A stretch of DNA of 64,000 nt from an uncultured Chlorobiaceae bacterium (GTDB lineage Bacteria; Bacteroidota; Chlorobiia; Chlorobiales; Chlorobiaceae): the NCBI GenBank assembly GCA_903869365.1, contig CAIPYV010000067.1, positions 19,619 to 83,618 on the forward strand, written 5' to 3'. The position numbers were made by a program, and so were the translations under genes. Positions 60,636 through 64,000 of this stretch are shown here, one piece after another. Position 1 is the first letter of the stretch, and every line of letters starts with the position of its first letter. Under the pieces are notes generated by a model that worked only from the letters and a program-made list of their open reading frames with translations, was not told the origin of the DNA and ran no database searches.

Positions 60636-61304
60636 TTACAGGAGATTATCATGGGAATGCTTGTGTGTGACCAATTGACCAGTCACCAGATACACAACCT
60701 CTTCCGCAATCTTTGAAGCATGATCAGCCATACGCTCAATATCCCTCGAAACGTTTAACGCATTGATAAGCTGGTTCACATCAGCACCAGCGGTTTTCAT
60801 CAAAGCAGTCACTTTTTTAAAGACCGTTCGATGCATCGCGTCCACCTCATCATCATGAGCACACACCTCATGCGCAAGATCATGATTCTGTAACACAAAA
60901 GCATCAATAGACTTTTTAAGCATCTCCCCGGCCAGCATAACCATCGGCTCAAACTCCAGCAACTCCAACATGGCAGGAGTTATTGCAAGCATGGAATCAA
61001 TAATACCAAGCGAGATTTCACCGATACGCTCAAGTTCATCACTGATCATCATGATCGCGACAATAGTTCGCAGGTCTTTAGCTACCGGTTGCTGCAGGGC
61101 TATAAACTCAATACATTGCTTCTCAAGATCAATCTCCTCCATATCCAGCTCGTTTTCCACAAGTTTAAAACGTGGAACACTATGCTCATCCTGATACTTA
61201 ACTGCACATAACGCGTCAAACAAATTTTTAATAAGTCGGGCAGAAATGTCAACAAGAACCTGCGAAAGCTCTTGAATATGTACATGAACCGGTCGATCTG
61301 ACAT
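60636..61304 (-). CDS. phoU: Phosphate signalling regulator PhoU
   Basis: A 222-residue all-helical protein made of two PhoU repeats, each with the E/DxxxD metal site (EEIDLEKQCIEFIALQQPVAKDLR in the first, HDDEVDAMHRTVFKK in the second). PhoU couples the Pst phosphate transporter to the PhoR kinase. No pst or phoBR gene is next to it here. It starts 42 bases after pdaD copy 2. Confidence 0.95.
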   Translation of the reverse strand: MSDRPVHVHIQELSQVLVDISARLIKNLFDALCAVKYQDEHSVPRFKLVENELDMEEIDLEKQCIEFIALQQPVAKDLRTIVAIMMISDELERIGEISLGIIDSMLAITPAMLELLEFEPMVMLAGEMLKKSIDAFVLQNHDLAHEVCAHDDEVDAMHRTVFKKVTALMKTAGADVNQLINALNVSRDIERMADHASKIAEEVVYLVTGQLVTHKHSHDNLL

Positions 61305-61346
61305 AAATATAAAGTAGTTTGATTACCTTTAAATTAAGGTTTCACC

Positions 61347-61892
61347 TCAAGGTAAAAGAATAGCGCACGAAATGACGGTTGTCCAGACACCGTTTTCACC
61401 CTCTGCAGACTGGGTGATGTTATAGGAATTAATAATTTTACCACTCATTTTGTAAAGACCCTCACGCTCATCCCAATCCTTGTTGGGATCAAATTCAATA
61501 CCAAGAGTAGTTGCAAGCATCGTTGCAGCCAGATCCTCAGCATACTCCCCCGACTGTTCAGCAGATTCCCCTAAAGGCTGATGTTCCGACATATAACCGT
61601 ACTGGGTCTCATCTGCCGGAATGGCAACACCAACTGAAGCCGCAACAAGACGATTATATTCATTGGTAGCATTGCGAGCCATAACAGCAAAAGTAATCTG
61701 TCCGGGACAAAGAAGTTTCACCCCCTCTTCGACGCTGATGCGCACACAATGAGGCGGAAAAATACTGGATACAGTCACCAGATTACACCCTTCAACCTTA
61801 GCATCCCTCAACGCAAGCTCGAACGAAGATAGATATTCTCTATGCCTTCCCACCCCTTTTGTGAAAAAGACTTTTGATGGAACAAATGACAA
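61347..61892 (-). CDS. pdaD: Pyruvoyl-dependent arginine decarboxylase (copy 2)
   Basis: A 181-residue paralogue of the 9427 gene, about 89% identical by eye and with the same cleavage pair Ser42-Ser43 in TVSSIFPP. The start is again TTG, with GGAGG (complement of 61900-61904) seven bases upstream. The changes are mostly conservative, and the C-terminal third is almost unchanged. It would make agmatine as well, or form mixed trimers with copy 1. It precedes phoU on the same strand. Confidence 0.94.
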   Translation of the reverse strand: MSFVPSKVFFTKGVGRHREYLSSFELALRDAKVEGCNLVTVSSIFPPHCVRISVEEGVKLLCPGQITFAVMARNATNEYNRLVAASVGVAIPADETQYGYMSEHQPLGESAEQSGEYAEDLAATMLATTLGIEFDPNKDWDEREGLYKMSGKIINSYNITQSAEGENGVWTTVISCAILLP

Positions 61893-62068
61893 TGCCTAAC
61901 CTCCAAGGTTATATGATTACTGCTCTGACTACCACTTCAAATTTACCCAAAAGAACAATCAAAACAACAATTTTGTCTTGAAGGCTTTTTCCTGACCAGC
62001 GACGATATCTCTATGCAGAATAAATTTTTATAAGCTTAACGATCTTAAAAGCACAAAAAATTTTAGAA

Positions 62069-62099
62069 AAAAAGGCCACCGCAATGTTGGTGGCCTTTT
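62069..62099 (-). terminator. Intrinsic terminator of the DUF2934 gene
   Basis: On the minus strand AAAAGGCCACC pairs with GGTGGCCTTTT and ends in a T-run, about 26 bases after the DUF2934 stop. Confidence 0.88.
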
Positions 62100-62124
62100 C
62101 GGAATAACGATACCGTGTCGGAGA

Positions 62125-62310
62125 TCAGTCGTTTACAAACTCCTCTGCTTCAATCCAGTCCTCTACATCTGAGCCATTTTGTCTTCCTTTCAATTCCCAC
62201 AGGTAATACGCCGCAAGTCTGACCTCTTCTTCCTGTTGTTCGGGTGTTGCAAGATCGTCTTCATAAACCCCCTGTGCTGCTGCTTCCTCTTTTTTTGAAC
62301 CTTTTGCCAT
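62125..62310 (-). CDS. DUF2934 small protein
   Basis: A 61-residue acidic protein with the DUF2934 pattern [26 protein letters not shown]. Function unknown. A terminator follows directly, which supports expression. The start ATG at 62310 sits after a GAGC-type weak site. Confidence 0.72.
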   Translation of the reverse strand: MAKGSKKEEAAAQGVYEDDLATPEQQEEEVRLAAYYLWELKGRQNGSDVEDWIEAEEFVND

Positions 62311-62460
62311 GGTAGCTCTTGATTTATTGGTTTGTCAGTAAGTAACATAACGATAGTTGTAACACACACATCGCTTGACTCCAAGCAGTATATTTTACTC
62401 ATTTCTCCTGACCATGACAAGAGAGCCCTTGTTACATCTCTGTAAATTAACCTTGTCTCG

Positions 62461-62916
62461 TCAAGCCAGATTGTCAATAACTGAAATATCGTACAGCCAT
62501 GACTCTATTTTATGAAGCAGTTCGTCACGAACCTCTCGAAAAACGGTCAGTTGTTCTTCTCTCGTACCGGATATCGCTGCCGGATCGTTGACAGGCCAGT
62601 AATAACGTTTTTCATCTGGAAGTCCCGGCCAGATTCTTGGACAGGTTGATTGTGCCTTGTTGCAAACAATCATCAGATAATGAATCACTGTTTTCCCAAG
62701 ATAGAGATTTACTGATTTAGGTTGCTGAGCTGTTATATCAATGCCAATTTCAGCCATAACCTTTATGGCAAAAGGATGGACTTCATTGTTCGGCTCAAGT
62801 CCTGCACTTAAAGCTTCAAAACGATCCCCTGCAAGGTGTCGAAGTAAAGCTTCTGCCATCTGGCTCCTGCAGGAGTTGCCGGTACAGAGGAACAGAACAT
62901 TTTGTTTTTTTTGCAT
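62461..62916 (-). CDS. arsC: Arsenate reductase, low-molecular-weight phosphatase type
   Basis: A 151-residue protein of the LMW-phosphatase ArsC class, which reduces arsenate to arsenite with thioredoxin. The P-loop is CTGNSCRS (Cys11), and the redox pair is Cys85 and Cys92 in VCNKAQSTCPRIWPG. The final stretch matches the family W.(V/L)NDPA. No arsR or arsenite pump is adjacent. The alternative, a simple tyrosine phosphatase, is disfavoured by the Cys pair. Confidence 0.9.
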   Translation of the reverse strand: MQKKQNVLFLCTGNSCRSQMAEALLRHLAGDRFEALSAGLEPNNEVHPFAIKVMAEIGIDITAQQPKSVNLYLGKTVIHYLMIVCNKAQSTCPRIWPGLPDEKRYYWPVNDPAAISGTREEQLTVFREVRDELLHKIESWLYDISVIDNLA

Positions 62917-63314
62917 GATGTAATCAAAATAAAAAGTTGGATGCGTTATACGTCTCTGTATCCGGGGTTTTTAATGAGATTCAAAATTTTGACGAGGACC
63001 CTTGTAAGGGGAAGGATAGAGATGTCAATAATTATTGGTGCTGTGATTTTTTTTATGTGCAAGTTTACAATAATTATGGCCCTGTTAACATGACAGTATT
63101 GTTACGTTTCTGTTAACTTTCTGAAGGATGCCGATGATCTGACTGAAGAATGGTGCCTATTGTTACAATCTCGTAAAACACCACTCAAAAAGGCTTTTGA
63201 TGTGTATTATGATTTCTGGAGCTGGGTCGTCAACAAAACACTGCTGTGTCATTGTCTGTCCTTTCCTTCTTACAAATCAATGCCCAAGTTTCGTTAACGT
63301 CCAACCCAACGGAT
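62917..63314. other. 398-base leader upstream of the Nramp-like gene
   Basis: No gene start with a good site is seen. TTGTTAC-N4-CTGTTAA at 63099-63116, preceded by CTGTTAA at 63082, forms an 11-bp direct repeat that may be a regulator site. No known Mn2+ or Mg2+ riboswitch was recognised. Confidence 0.5.
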
Positions 63315-64000
63315 ATGGATATCTTTTCCGTTCTCTACTTCCGGTTTAAAAAAGCCTGGAAAGCGATTCGACTATACCTTGTTATTGCAGGGCCGGGCTT
63401 GGTCGTGATGATTGCTGATAATGATGCCGGCGGTATTACTACCTACGCAGCTACAGGAGCCAAATACGGTTATCATCTCATCTGGTTTTTACTGCTTCTT
63501 ATTCCTGTCGCATATTATGTGCAGGAGATGACCGTTCGGCTTGGTGCAGTGACCAAAAGAGGGCATGCCGAGGCGATTTTTGAAAGTTTCGGCGCATTCT
63601 GGGGATGGTTCTCGCTCATTGACCTCATGTTCGTGGACTGGCTGACACTGGTCACTGAATTTGTTGGTATGACGGCCGCATTAAGCATATTCGGTATCCC
63701 TGCATGGATAACCGTGATTCTGGTTGTGCTCCTTATGAGTATTATTGTTCTGAACGGTCGATACTGGACCTGGGAAAAGATTGCCTTGGGATTCTGCCTG
63801 CTGAACCTCATTTATATTCCAGCGGCATTCATGGTCAACCCTTCCATTGCCAGTATCGTTGGTCAGGGAGTGATTCCTAATTTTCCGGGCGGCTTCAATA
63901 ATGAGCTGTTTTTTCTGCTCATGGCTAATATCGGTACGACCATTGCACCGTGGATGCTGTTTTTTCAGCAGAGCTCTGTTGTTGACAAAGGATTGCAGGA
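63315..64000 (+). CDS. Nramp-family metal ion transporter, 3' end outside window
   Basis: About 228 residues of a polytopic transporter, open to the window edge. The N-terminal block IRLYLVIAGPGLVVMIADND matches Nramp TM1, but the canonical metal site DPGN reads DNDAGG (63417-63434), and the TM6 motif normally A-MPH reads IAPWMLFFQQ. The family moves divalent metals (Mn2+, Fe2+; some relatives Mg2+) into the cell with protons. The ATG at 63315 is the only good start. It follows arsC on the opposite strand. Confidence 0.85.
   Translation, partial: MDIFSVLYFRFKKAWKAIRLYLVIAGPGLVVMIADNDAGGITTYAATGAKYGYHLIWFLLLLIPVAYYVQEMTVRLGAVTKRGHAEAIFESFGAFWGWFSLIDLMFVDWLTLVTEFVGMTAALSIFGIPAWITVILVVLLMSIIVLNGRYWTWEKIALGFCLLNLIYIPAAFMVNPSIASIVGQGVIPNFPGGFNNELFFLLMANIGTTIAPWMLFFQQSSVVDKGLQ

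Noticed and set aside
63118..63297. Open stretch ahead of the Nramp-like gene reading EEWCLLLQSRKTPLKKAFD
   Set aside because: No acceptable start codon or ribosome-binding site and no family; kept only as a possible relic.

Overview
The window looks like chromosomal DNA of a green sulfur bacterium (Chlorobiaceae, Chlorobium/Pelodictyon group). This is inferred from the protein repertoire and gene style: aconitase B as expected for the reductive TCA cycle, pyruvoyl-type arginine decarboxylases, a bacillithiol-type BshA, a lipoprotein with an Ala/Pro tail, and fumarate-compatible NadB. No rRNA or photosynthesis marker gene is present, so the species is not fixed by the sequence itself.

Positions 1-42.7 kb are mostly housekeeping. 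They hold a partial penicillin-binding protein 2 overlapping a GlcD-type FAD oxidase, a methyltransferase, a large orphan hybrid histidine kinase, smpB-tyrS, pdaD and nadB. An envC-like/Yip1/nadE operon on the other strand and murA follow, then four tRNAs (Ile-CAU, Glu, Arg, Gln). Next come acnB, hisD-queA, mreB, bshA, a CDF metal exporter with an enlarged C-terminus, and a psiE-like gene. A START-like/SDR/START-like trio, a queC-CPBP protease-trpA-GT2 operon, groES-groEL under a perfect CIRCE operator, rrf2-uvrA, a hydrolase and an LptD-like protein complete this part.

From 42.7 kb to the end the window is more accessory. It opens with a frameshifted remnant of a large restriction-modification enzyme. 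A DUF6794 gene, a small membrane protein and a TonB receptor-exbB-exbD-tonB-secreted phosphoesterase cluster follow. On the minus strand (49.4-56.4 kb) sits what reads as one regulatory and transport module: a sigma54-type response regulator with an altered GAFTGA loop, a KimA-like potassium transporter, a membrane histidine kinase, and a KdpD-like protein whose kinase half is replaced by a PTS EIIA-type domain. Then come a second exported phosphoesterase, a second DUF6794 gene, a Cys-containing 21-residue-repeat protein, phoU, a second near-identical pdaD, a DUF2934 protein, arsC, and the start of an Nramp-like transporter with non-canonical metal-site motifs.

Two families of short dispersed repeats were found. 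One is a TATAGGCCCTATA-type palindrome that covers the stop codons of nadE and psiE. The other is a GTCATCCCGA...GAGGGATCTC element that lies 3' of both DUF6794 genes and also supplies the last codons of the 21-residue-repeat gene. The best candidate for an undescribed system is the 49.4-56.4 kb potassium/KdpD-EIIA module. The TonB/phosphoesterase cluster and the START/SDR/START trio are secondary candidates.
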